A stretch of DNA of 64,000 bases from Topomyia yanbarensis (lineage: Eukaryota; Arthropoda; Insecta; Diptera; Culicidae), in the NCBI RefSeq assembly GCF_030247195.1, contig NC_080671.1, forward strand, positions 197,022,676 through 197,086,675. The letters run 5' to 3'. The position numbers were made by a program, and so were the translations under genes. The notes below the pieces were generated by a model. That model saw nothing but the letters and a program-made list of their open reading frames with translations. It ran no database searches and had not been told where the DNA came from. Shown piece by piece: positions 23,597-34,304 of this stretch. Position 1 is the stretch's first letter. Each line of letters starts with the position of its first letter.

Positions 23597-23643
23597 GGTG
23601 CTGCTAACTCTGAATACGATTTGGCGCGAAATTCATAAGCAGG

Positions 23644-23985
23644 CAGCGCACAGTGATCGGAAACCCCAAAACATGAACTTAATTCACTAGATGCCAAACC
23701 ATCAAATATATTCACAGGGTGTTTTTGGACGAATTGTTCGTATGAATATTCCTCACAATCTGATAAAAATTAAATTGAGGCACGGCTTACTGTGATTAAG
23801 CTAGAAAAATTAACTTTTTATACTGACGAGGTAGAAAGTTGGTGTCTTCGACAAAATTTTAGAAATGCTCATAATGAAGAATTATGTTGCACAACTTGAA
23901 CTGGTAGGACTTTAGGTTATCGATTTATAAAGCGTTTTCTAAGGCAACCCCAATAAATTTAGTTTTTTAATATAACTTTTTTCAC
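23644..23985. repeat. Left member of a 330-340 bp inverted pair
   Basis: The sequence from CAGCGCACAGTGATCGGAAA to CTAAGGCAACCCC...TTTAGTTTTTTAATAT matches the complement of 28772-29098, with an estimated 85 percent identity by eye. Shared landmarks include GACGAATTGTTC, GAAAGTTGGTGTCTTCGACA and TTATCGATTTATAAAGC. Confidence 0.75.
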
Positions 23986-26680
23986 TGTGACTTTTCGAAC
24001 AAACGATGTACGATGTTGAGGTATTAAAATCACATAATATTGTTGAAGACTGCATGTAAAAATTAAATTATTGTTGAAGGCTGCATGTAAAAATATTGTT
24101 GAAGACTGCAAGTTAACAAATTATACATGCAGAAAAAATTACTGTGAATTTAAAGAAAGTTTGTATTAAAAACAACAAGTTTTACGTTTGTTCTATGGCT
24201 TATGCAGATTTATTGTTGAAACAACAATTATTTTTGTTAGTAATAAAACAATTTAATATTGTTGGCATTTTTGACAGGACAGGGCATCTAACTAAAAAAA
24301 AGTTAATTCAACACAGTTTTCGTGCTTAGATCAAAGTAAATTTAGTTGTTTTGATAAAGTTAATTACTTCGAAACAAAAAACAATGCAGGTAACACCAAT
24401 AATAGGTTAAATATTTGAAAGAACAGATGGGATTATTGAAACGGCTTGTCAAACATATTCGAAACAATAAATATATTAATATATAATGCTTTTGAAATAT
24501 TGGTAGGTATTTTATTTGACATTAATTTATTTATTTTACAACGATTTTATTGATTGAAATTGCAGGTTCTAAAACCCGTACCTGAAGTTCCTAAGGTGTG
24601 ATCCGTAAGTCATGCTGCTTGATCCAATCCTGATGAGAAACGGAGGTCCTGCATAACTGCATATTTCCATCGATTCGGCGATTTACACAGTGTTAAGTTC
24701 CTGTAAAAATATAAAAATTAGATTTAGGATCGAGATAGATATTTTTATTCTGACCAATCTGTTTTTTCTCCGCTCAACAGCGTAAATAAAACAAATTTTG
24801 TTCGTTTTATAAGAAACGAAGTGTGAAATAGCTTCATTACCCGCCACTCAATCAACATTAGCGTTGATTCGGTGGTAGAAGAAACAATAACGTATGAATT
24901 AACTAATTACCGAAAATTCCGAAATAATTGATGACAAATGGCACGCAATCCGGAAAATTTCACGTCTGCTCTAGAAATCTGCATTTCATGCCTGTCGATA
25001 AAAAATTCTCTACCAGAAGCAACTTTGCAATGTCAAATGGAGAGAAACGATGTAATGAAGCATTGTTTTGAAACGACATTATTTTTTTTTTTAAATATAA
25101 ACAGTCGTTTCGAAAAAGTGTTATAATTGATATGAATCGTTTTATTTTTTATGACTAACAGCATATATATTTAATTTCAATAAAGTTCGTACAATTAAAA
25201 CTAAACTTTTTTTCTTTTTCTTTCAAAAAATGAAAAATATTTTTTTTAAATAATTTTATAGATAGTATCAATATTTTTATTGCGTTTTTATATAAAGTTT
25301 TGGTTTTTCATTTTAACTACGACATATTTTTCAACCGCGTATAAGAGAAAAAGGTGCAAACCAAAATGGACTAGCAGGCACTATTTTCATTGTCCAGACT
25401 ATGCATAATAAAGGCAAGAAAGTTTGATGCGTGTGAATGTTTTTTTTACTTTTCCATGTAACAATCAACGAAAAAAAAATTTCAATATTTTTCGTAAAAT
25501 TTTGTAATTAATGGTAAAAAATGTTGAAATCTTCAATAACTTTGAAACGAATGAGTATTTTTGCTTACAGTCTTCAACAATATTATTAATTACTATTATT
25601 AACAATAATATTATTACAATGCCTACACATTTGTTTGGAACGTGATTTGCCTGAAAAGTCACAGGGAAAAAATTATATTAAAAAAAAATTAAAGGGTTGT
25701 GTACAGGACACGACCACGGTGACATCAAAAATATAGCTTTTTTATCTATCACGCATATCGACACACGTTCACTCGCCTGTTTTCATATGTTACAATTTGC
25801 TATATACCCTCCCCATTAAAACATAATTTATTGAAGGTCTTTTAACGGTAATCTATTAATTAATCAAGTATCTCACTAGGTGATTGGCATTATTTGGCTG
25901 ATCCATCTAGTAAAAATAGGCTGGTCTGTCCAGAAAATATATTCAAAAGAAAAGTTCCATATTGAGAGCTGTGATGAGGAAACCCACGCCCGCCAACGGA
26001 AATATACAGATTCTCCATAAAATATGAAATTTAATTTTCCATTTAAATTTTCAATAATGTACTAATGAACTTAAGTAAACAATCTTAAGTGTAAGTATTT
26101 CTTGATCGATTAGTGGTGGAAAAATGAAATTATTTGATAAATTACATTGTTATGCAACGTTCGCACTACCAGTTAAAACGGGTTTTATGCTATCTTGGTG
26201 ACATTTTTCTTGTTTCTAATTATTAAAACGTGTTATAACTCTGTAGTGTAAACATTGTATTATTAAACCAATTCTGCAGCTTTTTATGTTATATAGGTGT
26301 TTTATGTGGTAATAGGACTGACATAATTATATCTTCAGTACAGCGGTTTGTTTCATAATTTAAAACAGATTTATTTTAAAATTTAAATTAGTATACCCAA
26401 CCGTATTTGTTGTATACCTTAAAACGCAATTAGAACTGTGTTTTAAATACATAGGGTAGGACAGATATTCTGACTGGTTAAACTGGGAAAACAATTTTAA
26501 GCCCAGTAACGCTTAAGACATGGCTTGAATTTGAATCGAAAAAGAACACCCGCTTCAACTGCTGCTGGGACGGTAAGTTCTGTTTCAAAATTTTCCGTTG
26601 TGTGCAGTACGAAACAAAAGTGTTTGAAATTAGAAAACAAAAAGTTCTGCTGGGAATGTGATTGTTTCCGATGCAATTAT
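23986..26680. other. AT-rich intronic DNA, no gene recognised
   Basis: Near 24038-24115 the words TATTGTTGAAGACTGCA and GTAAAAAT recur three times. No protein homology or repeat boundary was otherwise recognised. Confidence 0.4.
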
Positions 26681-26794
26681 ACTCAGATTTTTCACGCAGG
26701 GGATACAGGCCGTGTAAATGAAAACCGCGTAAATTTAAAAAAACGCGTTAATGAAAACCGCGTAAATTTCAAAATCCGCGTGAAAAACCTGAGT
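26681..26794. mobile_element. Short MITE with CTCAG...TTTTTCACGC ends
   Basis: ACTCAGATTTTTCACGC and GCGTGAAAAACCTGAGT are inverted, with TA next to each end. The interior repeats AACCGCGTAAATTT in tandem (26735 and 26756 regions). Confidence 0.55.
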
Positions 26795-27214
26795 GTACTC
26801 TCCTATATAAAATACTACACTGCTGAACAGTGCAATAACTACAGAAGCACGTTGTCAGATGTCTTACTGATAAAAAAACATATAACCGAAATATGAAACA
26901 TGAAAACCAATTGGCTCTTTACCCTACGCAGCTACAAAGCGCCGTAAACATGGATTAACAAGTTACAACGCACACGCATGCATAAAAATAAATATATTTT
27001 TTTCAAACGCAACACTCTTAAGCAGCACACACCGTATTGAATTAAATCCAAACCACCCCGCCCACCCACTTTGCAAATCATTCTGTGACACCATGCTGGT
27101 AGCCGACAAATCCGCACACGGCCACCGCTGCCGAAAATGCATAGCGTCTACCGCTTATTGTAGTGCCCAGACGCTGCAGCCATGATCTTACCCGTTCGAC
27201 ATGAGAACAAAAAC

Positions 27215-28270
27215 TGATTCAAACGGGTATATGTATGAAATATTATTTATTTAATCCGTGTTTAGTTACATAATGTACATGTCAAGTGTTTCAGCTAACA
27301 GCTCTTCATCTTTGATTTTTGCATCTTCGATTGTTTGGTTCAATTCCTCTTAATGTTTGTTTATGTTTTACATATTGTGTTTGAGAACATCTAGGAACTT
27401 ATAATTATTAAAAACTTGGCCTACCTAACTAAATCTAACCCTAACCTAATACATTTAATTCATTAATGATCTGCTCTTCAGAATTGGCGCATCGATCTCT
27501 ATACCGTGTACAGTATTTATTGAAGCTTTCGTCCAGAACATCCATAGAGGCCATCTCATGCACCTCACCGGTCCTTGTCCAGGGGGGGAGACTTAGAATC
27601 ATTTTAAGGATTTTATTTTGGATGCGCTGGAGCTTCAGCCTGTGTGTTCTCGCGCAACTCTGCCATACGGGGACTGCATATTCGATGACAGGGTAGATGA
27701 TTTGTTTATAGACAGCCATCTGATTCTTCAGGCTCAGTCTTGATGTTCTACATATCATCGGGTACAAAGACCGGATGAGTATGTTGCATTTGATGATAAT
27801 TTTGCTAACATGAGACCTGAATATCAGATGTCTGTCCAAAGTAAGGCCTAGGTAGACCACTTCGTCGGACCACTGGATGAGAGCGCCACCAAACCGTATT
27901 TTGCATTCGTCAGACGGAACAAGTCTTGGTGATCTCGAATGTGGAAACAGGATGACCTGAGTTTTTGCCGCATTGATTACAATTTTCCAGTTTGTGAAGT
28001 ATTCGGTTAGGGCATCCAGGCCGCGCTGCAGTTTGTTCTTCAGAGCGTTGATAATACGCCCCTTGTATAAGATGGCAGTATCGTCAGCAAATTGTGACAA
28101 GACTCCACCTCCCGGGAGAGGTGGGATGTCAGAGGTGAAGATATTATACAAGATGGGCCCAAGGATACTTCCTTGGGGCACACCTGCAGGGATGGCAAAT
28201 TTGTCTGATAGAACATTCTGCAGAGACACCTGGAATGCTCTATTCGAAAGATAGTTGATTCAAACGGGTA
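27215..28270 (-). mobile_element. 5'-truncated jockey-type LINE with 15-bp target duplication
   Basis: TGATTCAAACGGGTA occurs at 27215-27229 and 28256-28270, bracketing a minus-strand reverse transcriptase fragment. The left side, where its 3' end lies, has an AATAAATAA-type tail rather than a long poly(A). Only the C-terminal half of ORF2 is present, so it was 5'-truncated at insertion. Confidence 0.85.
27441..28255 (-). pseudogene. C-terminal half of a jockey-clade reverse transcriptase
   Basis: The frame starts inside RT (YLSNRAFQVSLQ) and keeps PAGVPQGSILGPILYN and the catalytic box LSQFADDTAIL. Thumb and C-terminal sequences follow (VVYLGLTLDRHLIFRSH, YAVPVWQSCARTHRLKLQ) to the stop at 27441. 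No internal stop was noticed over about 270 codons, so truncation alone inactivates it. The endonuclease domain and ORF1 are absent. Confidence 0.85.
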
Positions 28271-28450
28271 CGCGTCACCTCTATTTATAAACTAACCGTA
28301 TATGGTTTAGTCACTTAGGTGCGAGTGTGTGCAAATGCCAACGTTACCGAAAATCGATAGCGCTTATTGTATCGCCCGGAGACGACGTTGCTCGTGTGGG
28401 ATAAGAGCAACAACTGATTTAAACGGACAAGCGTTGCTTCTATTTATGAC

Positions 28451-29936
28451 TTTTCGTGTTTCATTGAGCAACTAAGCTGCCCTCTTTTGACGGCTGTGTC
28501 TGAGAAATCTGCCTCACGAATGGTATTTTTCCCGCTTTTTGTGAACTTTTTAATTTTACCAATTTCCAAAAGTCTACTTTTATTGGAGAGATATTAAATT
28601 ATTACCAATATTTAAGTTAGGTGTTTCTGAATCGGTTGGTGTATGAATGATTAAAATCCATCTAGTAATATCGGAGTTATAAGCGTGCAAACCTTACATA
28701 GTTTCGTTACATGGGAGATAGTTTAGATTTTAGAATGACACCTAGCCCCAGATAGTGGAGTAAGACATTTTTAATATCAAAAAACTAAATTTAAGGGTGT
28801 TGCCATAGAAAAAGCTTTATAAATCGATAACGTTAAGTCCTACAAGTTCTGTTCAACAAAATTTTTCATTACGAGCATTTCTAAAACTTTGTCGAAGACA
28901 CCAACTTTCCACCTCGTCAGCATTAAAAGTTTTTTTTAGTTTGATCGTAGTAAGCCATGCCTAATTTTAATTTTTATCAGGTTGTGGGGAATATTCTTAA
29001 GAACAATTCGTCCAAAGATACCCTATGAATATATTCGATGGTTTGGCTTCTAGTGAATTATGTTCACGTTTTCGATGTTTCCGACCACTATGCAGCGGTG
29101 TCTTGTGATGACTCCTTCTTGATAACAAACATTTTGTTGAGCTGAGTCGTTTGGTTCACAAGACTAGGCCCAGGTTTTCTGTACGTTTCTTTTAACATAA
29201 ACGTTAAAAAATCAACCCCCCCAGCATAAAGAACTGTATCACGGTGTTTTGGGTGAACTCCAAGTTGAATGATATGAAGTACAAAATGCTGGCATCAATC
29301 CCCTTTTCACCAGCGGAATAAAATTAATATCCTTTTTGTAGTTTAGTCCTTCATTGGTAATTTTTTCGACTGTGTCCTTGTGAACGTTGGGATGAAAGTA
29401 GGAAAGATACAACCAAAGTAATGGCGTAGCAATGTTGCAATCTCCGCGACATCGTTTCTGAGGTGATTGATAAATAGCAGAAATTTAGCCGAACTATGAG
29501 CCAGTTAACGTGAATTTTTGGATATCTAATGATAGTCTAGATGTTGAACATCTATTCTGCCGTTCTACGCATAATTGTCCCATGCATATAGGGAATCCCG
29601 TAGAATATGGAACAATTAAGCTTATAAGAGCAGTATTCATATATTACATTCAATACATGACAAATTAGGCCTAAGTTAAAAACCTGAGCCACTATCAGTT
29701 CATGGCATTATTAGTAAATGCGGGTAGAACTACAGTAGACTGAATTTGTTTAGCGGGAAATTTTTATAGTATTGTTGTCAAAAACAACAGCGTCAATCCG
29801 GCGCTAGCTTAGTCCTGTATCCAAGTTAGTGCAGATTCTGATGACACAAAGTCGAAAAGCATATTTCATAACTAATTTAGTCATAGTTATTGTGTCCTTC
29901 ACGCGCAAATATAGTTTTAATTAATTTTCTCCTTAA
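28451..29936. other. Intronic DNA with the second inverted arm and degraded repeats
   Basis: About 28772-29098 is the inverted partner of 23644-23985. About 29130-29215 has a weak match to the GAGTCG-TTGGT...AGACT core of the repeat at 16815. GCGTCAATCCGGCGCTAGCTTAG near 29790 recurs inverted at about 60805. No gene was seen. Confidence 0.45.
28772..29098. repeat. Right member of the inverted pair with 23644-23985
   Basis: The complement of this interval follows 23644-23985 from the CAGCG...AGTGGTCGGAAAC end inward. The two arms are 4.8 kb apart and enclose the LINE and the tandem repeat. Whether they are two ends of one element or two independent copies is not settled. Confidence 0.7.
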
Positions 29937-30053
29937 CCTTCCGGAAGTCGCGCTAGTGCACTGAGTGCACGCTGCTGTGAAAATCTAGCGAAATCGTCTT
30001 AGCGCATCAGCGACTGCTAGTTCCTAGTGGCCATTTGCGCGACTTCCGGAGGG
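29937..30053. mobile_element. TTAA-flanked MITE (piggyBac-like), copy 1
   Basis: TTAA precedes CCTTCCGGAAGTCGCGC and follows GCGCGACTTCCGGAGGG. The ends are inverted and the 117-bp body carries GTGCACTGAGTGCA. TTAA duplications with CC(C/T) ends point to piggyBac-type mobilisation. It lies 95 bp before exon 2 of the PPxY gene. Confidence 0.75.
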
Positions 30054-30147
30054 TTAAAAATAGTTTCTACCAAAACTTTTCTTCCTAGGGAGAAATATAG
30101 AATAATATTATAAGGAACAAAGTACTATTTATTAATCTTTTTTTCAG

Positions 30148-30529
30148 AGACGAATTTATTACTTTGGTATGCAGGGCATTGTGCGACAGGAAAGTACTGA
30201 TCCTCAACAAACCACTAATAGTAAGTCTAGGTGCAGGTACAGAAAATCGTACAAACCCACATCTTCGTTGTATCGTTCCAGATAATCAACAGTATTACAT
30301 ATTCACGGTATACGGTTCTCGAGATCCGCCGGAAATTACTGTAAATCCGTCTAACTTGGATCAACCACCTCCAAACTGTAAGGATCGAAGTATTCATTAT
30401 AAAAATTATTTATTTTTATTTGTCTTTTTTTATTTTTAAGATGAAGTTAATCAATCCCCACCCAAATACGAGGAAGTGTTAAGGTCACCAGAAAACTACC
30501 AAAAACCTCCATCGTACAGTCATGTGTAG
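30148..30529 (+). CDS. Exons 2-4 of the small PPxY-motif membrane protein
   Basis: The exons are 30148-30220, 30282-30377 and 30441-30529, with 61- and 63-bp GT-AG introns and matching phases. The acceptor before 30148 is TTTTTTTCAG. The product reads RRIYYFGMQGIVRQESTDPQ, then an Asn/Gln-rich linker, then QYYIFTVYGSRDPPEITV, and ends with three PPxY motifs (PPNY, PPKY, PPSY) and the C-terminus YSHV. PPxY motifs bind WW domains such as those of NEDD4-family ubiquitin ligases. S-x-V at the end fits a class I PDZ ligand. With exon 1 the protein is 106 aa. The family was not recognised; PPxY adaptors or trafficking receptors with a short lumenal end are the closest idea. It ends 60 bp from the PPWD1 stop on the opposite strand. 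Confidence 0.75.
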
Positions 30530-30532
30530 CAA

Positions 30533-30538
30533 TTTATT
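30533..30538 (-). promoter_or_regulatory. AATAAA polyadenylation signal for PPWD1
   Basis: Read on the minus strand this is AATAAA, 52 bp beyond the PPWD1 stop and only 4 bp from the stop codon of the opposing PPxY gene. Confidence 0.5.
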
Positions 30539-30589
30539 GTTATACTTAATTGATTGTTTAGATAAAATCTATTTTGCACAATTTTCTGT

Positions 30590-33069
30590 TTATGTAAGAT
30601 TAATGGAAATTATCCGGATTTCATCATACGGTTTGTCGGTCTTAGGATTCGTTTTGCTATTACAAATATTTTGCACCACCTCCATTCCTTTATGCACGCG
30701 ACCGAACACTGTGTGCTTATTATCCAACCAGGGCTAAATGAAAAAAAAAAATAATGTTAGATTTACAAACCAGGTACATGCTTGTAAACTTACCGTTGGC
30801 AGAACCGTTATAAAGAACTGACTTCCGTTGGTATTCGGTCCTGCATTAGCCATACTCATTGTGTACGGTCGGTCGTGTTTCAAGGTAGAACAAAATTCGT
30901 CCTTAAACTCACCACCCCAGATCGACTGCCCACCCGTCCCAGTGCCGGTTGGATCTCCTGTCTGAATCATGAAACCCTTGATGACACGATGAAAAATATG
31001 CCCGTTGTAGTAACCGTTCTTACTATGCACACAAAAATTCTCCACTGTTTTCGGACACTCCTTGCCGAAGAGTCGCATGTGGATATCGCCCATCGTCGTG
31101 TGTATGACAGCGTGGTCATAGATCTTTTGAGGTCCTAAAAGAAGAGCACAACAAATCGTTAAATTTTAAACATACTATATTCAATATATTTAGTTCAAGA
31201 CAAAATGATCCGAAATACCTTCTCCTTAAGTAAATGTTGCATATAAATTGTTTGGGAAATGTTATTTTCAGGCTAGAAATACAATACCATTTTTACTCGC
31301 ATACCTTGTCCTTCAGTGACAGAGATGATATCTTCCTTTGAAGGCTTTTCGTTGAACACATCACGGTCGGCATCTTGCAGATCGGATGGCAATCTACGGC
31401 TGTATAGGTAGAAACGTTGTTTTCTGCAAAATAATATAACATGATTTCAAAATCTTTACCTAGATTGCACAAACCAAACTCACTTGTATGCCGTACAGAA
31501 GAGAGTAGGATCATTTACCACTGCCTGTAAAGCAGGATTATCTGATGCTTCTTGCTCTAGCGTTATGGCTGCCTTGGAATTTTTAACACGACCCTATAAC
31601 AATCAACAAAATAATATTATATGCATAAAAGCATAAATACTGCTTTTGAAATCTATACTAACTGGTTTGCAATTGAGCTAAAAAGAAACTTACCTGAAAT
31701 AAGGCCAAATGCAGCGGTCTCAAATTATCATTTTTTCCAATAATTTTTACACATTTGTTTGTCTCAATATTGACTAGCTTGATACCGAGCATTGTTGGGT
31801 ACATAATAAAATGTCCGCTGTAGTCGAAAGCAATATTGATCAGATTAAATGAATCCGATTTTTCCAGATCTCGTTCGCTCGCCATCCTATAAAAACACAA
31901 CCCTTTTTTAGAATATCCTAGCAGTTTGAACAAAAAATCGCACCAACCTTCGGCCAAATTCCATGTTGGAAAGCGCTTGTGAAAGTTGTTGGCTTTCGCT
32001 GTACCGTGCCAGACTCTCATCGTACACTCGAAGCAGTTTTCCCGTCAAGAAACCAAAGACTCGCACTTTTCGATCTGTCGAAATAGTTGCAAACTTTTTT
32101 CCGTCCTGCGAAAAAACCAGCGAAGTCACGATCGTCTTGTTTTTCGCAAACTCGTACAAACCTATACAGGAAGAGGAAAGGATCAAACAATCACTCTTTC
32201 AGGTCACGACTATGAGTAAATTTACCTGTATCCAGTTTGGACTCAAACATTACGAGCTTTGAAGGAAATTTGAAATCATTTCGTGCTCCAAACCAGTATT
32301 CTAAGATACCAGCTCTATCTATGGAGATAGTTAGCTCGTAGGCGGGATTATACTTCATTAGAACAACTGGTTTGCTGTGCAATTTTTCCAAAACATGTAG
32401 TGGCGTGTTGGTGCCTTTTCCATCGTATACGTAGATTAGATTGGAATCCTGATCAGCCCTATTTATAAAAAAAAATATCATGAAATCGACACAATAAGCT
32501 TTTTTGAAACAAACACCTACACTGCCAGATAGGCAATAGCATCGCCGGTATTATGAATCCATTCGGCTCTATACGGTACATAATCCAGTTTTAACATATT
32601 GATCATGTCGAAATTGATCACGTCGAATACTTTTACGTTTTTATCAACGGAAGCAGTGCATAGATACGAACCAGTAGAGTTGACCGCCAGTGCATTAATT
32701 GGGGCCAGATGGCTTCGAAAATGCTTGACAAATTCGATGCCCTGTTCCATCTTTTTCCAGAACTTTACATGACCGTCTACACTGACAGTCACGAGGAAAT
32801 CCGTTTTCGTCACTACTAGATGTGTGATGGTATCGCGGTGCATGAATGATTTCTCGTAACATTCCGTCGACGGTAGATTGCTTAAATACAATTTTTCATA
32901 CTCTAGGACTGTTGACAAAAAATTATATATATAATTTATTCCAACTAAGTGAAATCATAAAATTTATACCTTTCCGCTTTTTCGGTGGAGCCGCCGCGGA
33001 TGGTAGAGGACCTATCCACTCCTCATCCGATTCTTCCTCACCATGTCTTTTCCGTTCGGAATCTCCCAT
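30590..33069 (-). CDS. PPWD1: PPWD1-type WD40 repeat cyclophilin (peptidyl-prolyl isomerase)
   Basis: The nine exons are 32970-33069, 32521-32908, 32226-32458, 31948-32161, 31694-31886, 31484-31593, 31305-31423, 30794-31134 and 30590-30733. All phases agree, giving 613 aa (the human protein is about 646). It starts [20 protein letters not shown], followed by a PPKKRK basic patch. WD repeats run over roughly residues 40-340 ([44 protein letters not shown]). The cyclophilin domain fills residues 455-613 and keeps the catalytic Arg (FHRVIKGF), Gln (MIQTGD), Trp and His ([10 protein letters not shown]). PPWD1 proteins are spliceosome-associated isomerases in the nucleus. An upstream in-frame ATG at 33150 is possible, but the MGDSER start fits the family. 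Confidence 0.96.
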
Positions 33070-33295
33070 TATAGTACCGAAGTACTCAAATATATTACTA
33101 AGCACAGGCTGCTTTAGAGAATACACAAAATTCAGCACACAAACTTGCAAAACAACTTACAATATTTTTTGTTATGCTTACGCTGAAGGAATTCGAATGA
33201 ACAAAACAAAACAATGTCAAATCTAGGGTGACCAGATAGATTTATACACAACATATCAAACGGTCCTATAGTTTCCCTTTAACCCCCGCTCGGAC

Positions 33296-33900
33296 GTGCC
33301 CGGCAGAAATCCCCCCAGATACCCGGATAGAATTTTGCAATAGCATTTACCCTACAAACAATCATAAAACAATAAATATTATAGTTATTACTGTTTCAAC
33401 ATTGTTCGATGCCAAGTTCTCACAGTAGATTTACAATAAAATTTCACGTAACAACAAATTTCACTGTTCAGTAAAAAACTGATACAGTGCATTCACATTT
33501 AATTTTACTGTTTCCGAGAAAAAAATGCATGGAGAAAAATTGATTTTTTTTAATGTTAAGATACATAACCACCCCCATTTTTCACTGTAAAAGTCTATTT
33601 TACATTGAAATTTACTGTAAAAACGTTAAAGTTTATTGTTTTTGTATTGTAGCATAATACTAAAACTTACTGTAAATTAATGTAAAATTACTGTACTGTC
33701 ACAGTGAAAATCATGGTTTTGTTACTGTACATTTCTATTCGGGTAGCCGGCAGCGAAATAAAAAGTCTCGCAGAATTTCTAGGAGTCTGGCTGGCAGAGC
33801 GCTGCCCAGCCGGCCGGCTGAAATGCAACAACCGTTTCTGGCAGAATTTTTCGCCTTACGGTTATTAACGGTTTTTTCTGCCGGATTTCTGCCAGGCACG
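33296..33900. mobile_element. Foldback element with GGCAGAAATCC ends, interrupted by a MITE
   Basis: GTGCCCGGCAGAAATCC at the left and GGATTTCTGCCAGGCAC at the right are inverted. Additional CGGCAGAA/TTCTGCC words lie inside. The segment is split by the TA-flanked MITE at 33322-33743. Exact ends and duplication were not fixed. Confidence 0.55.
33322..33743. mobile_element. TA-flanked MITE with CCCGGATAGAA ends
   Basis: CCCGGATAGAA and TTCTATTCGGG are inverted, with TA on both sides (33320-33321, 33744-33745). The body is AT-rich with repeated TTACTGTA words. No coding sequence. Confidence 0.7.
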
Positions 33901-34304
33901 CACCGGCAGGACCGGTTTTGTACCGCTTCAGGTTTTGCTTGCATTTTTTCTTAATTTTTTTTAAATTTTATGTAAATTTATAATAAAAACATGTCTGGAG
34001 ACATGAAATCCATATTACTTACCATGTTTGAAAAGAAAATCTTTGTTTCTTCCTATTTTTTCATCTGCCAAAACTATCCTTCTTGGAAAAATGTAAATAT
34101 GGCGAAAATGAAACAACGATAAACAAAACAGAACCGGTGAGGCGAATCTTCCTGCCATAACTGGGAGGAGTATAGCTGAATTCTGGCAGCGCCATTTTGA
34201 TAATTTTGACAGCTGCCGGAATCTTGACGGATTTTTGCTGGCTGCCCGTTTTTCTTCCAAGCGGGCCACGGCAAAAATCACAACTTATTGACAGGTTTTT
34301 TATA

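Larger units (their letters stand above)
20577..23643. mobile_element. Decayed DNA transposon with about 0.5-kb inverted ends
   Basis: The left arm (about 20577-21068, continuing after an insertion to about 21375) and the right arm (about 22985-23643) are inverted copies with many substitutions. Matching landmarks include GAATTTCGCGC/GCGCGAAATTC, CTGTACATGA/CATGTACAG and TTTTTATCGAAAACTA/TAGTTTTCGATAAAAA. Between the arms is a broken transposase-like frame. Two smaller MITEs are nested in the arms (21069-21331 and 23502-23596). The outermost bases and target duplication could not be fixed. Confidence 0.7.
27130..28450. repeat. About 175-bp tandem repeat, split by a LINE
   Basis: After removing the LINE at 27230-28255, two tandem copies are visible: CCGAAAATGCATAGCG...CTGATTCAAACGGGTA...CTCTATTTATAAAC, then CCGAAAATCGATAGCG...CTGATTTAAACGGACA...TCTATTTATGAC. 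Each copy has a TATTTAT(A/G)A word after a GC-richer block, so this could be a tandem promoter or 5' UTR of an unseen element. Confidence 0.5.

Noticed and set aside
24038..24120. Triplet of TATTGTTGAAGACTGCA units
   Set aside because: Too short and imperfect to define a satellite; noted only in the gap description.
26735..26790. Spaced short repeats resembling a CRISPR array
   Set aside because: Two imperfect AT-rich units inside a MITE of a eukaryotic genome.
30164..30439. Single unspliced 91-codon frame through the PPxY exons
   Set aside because: It begins with TTG and reads through a good 61-bp intron; two frames with matching splice phases explain the region better.
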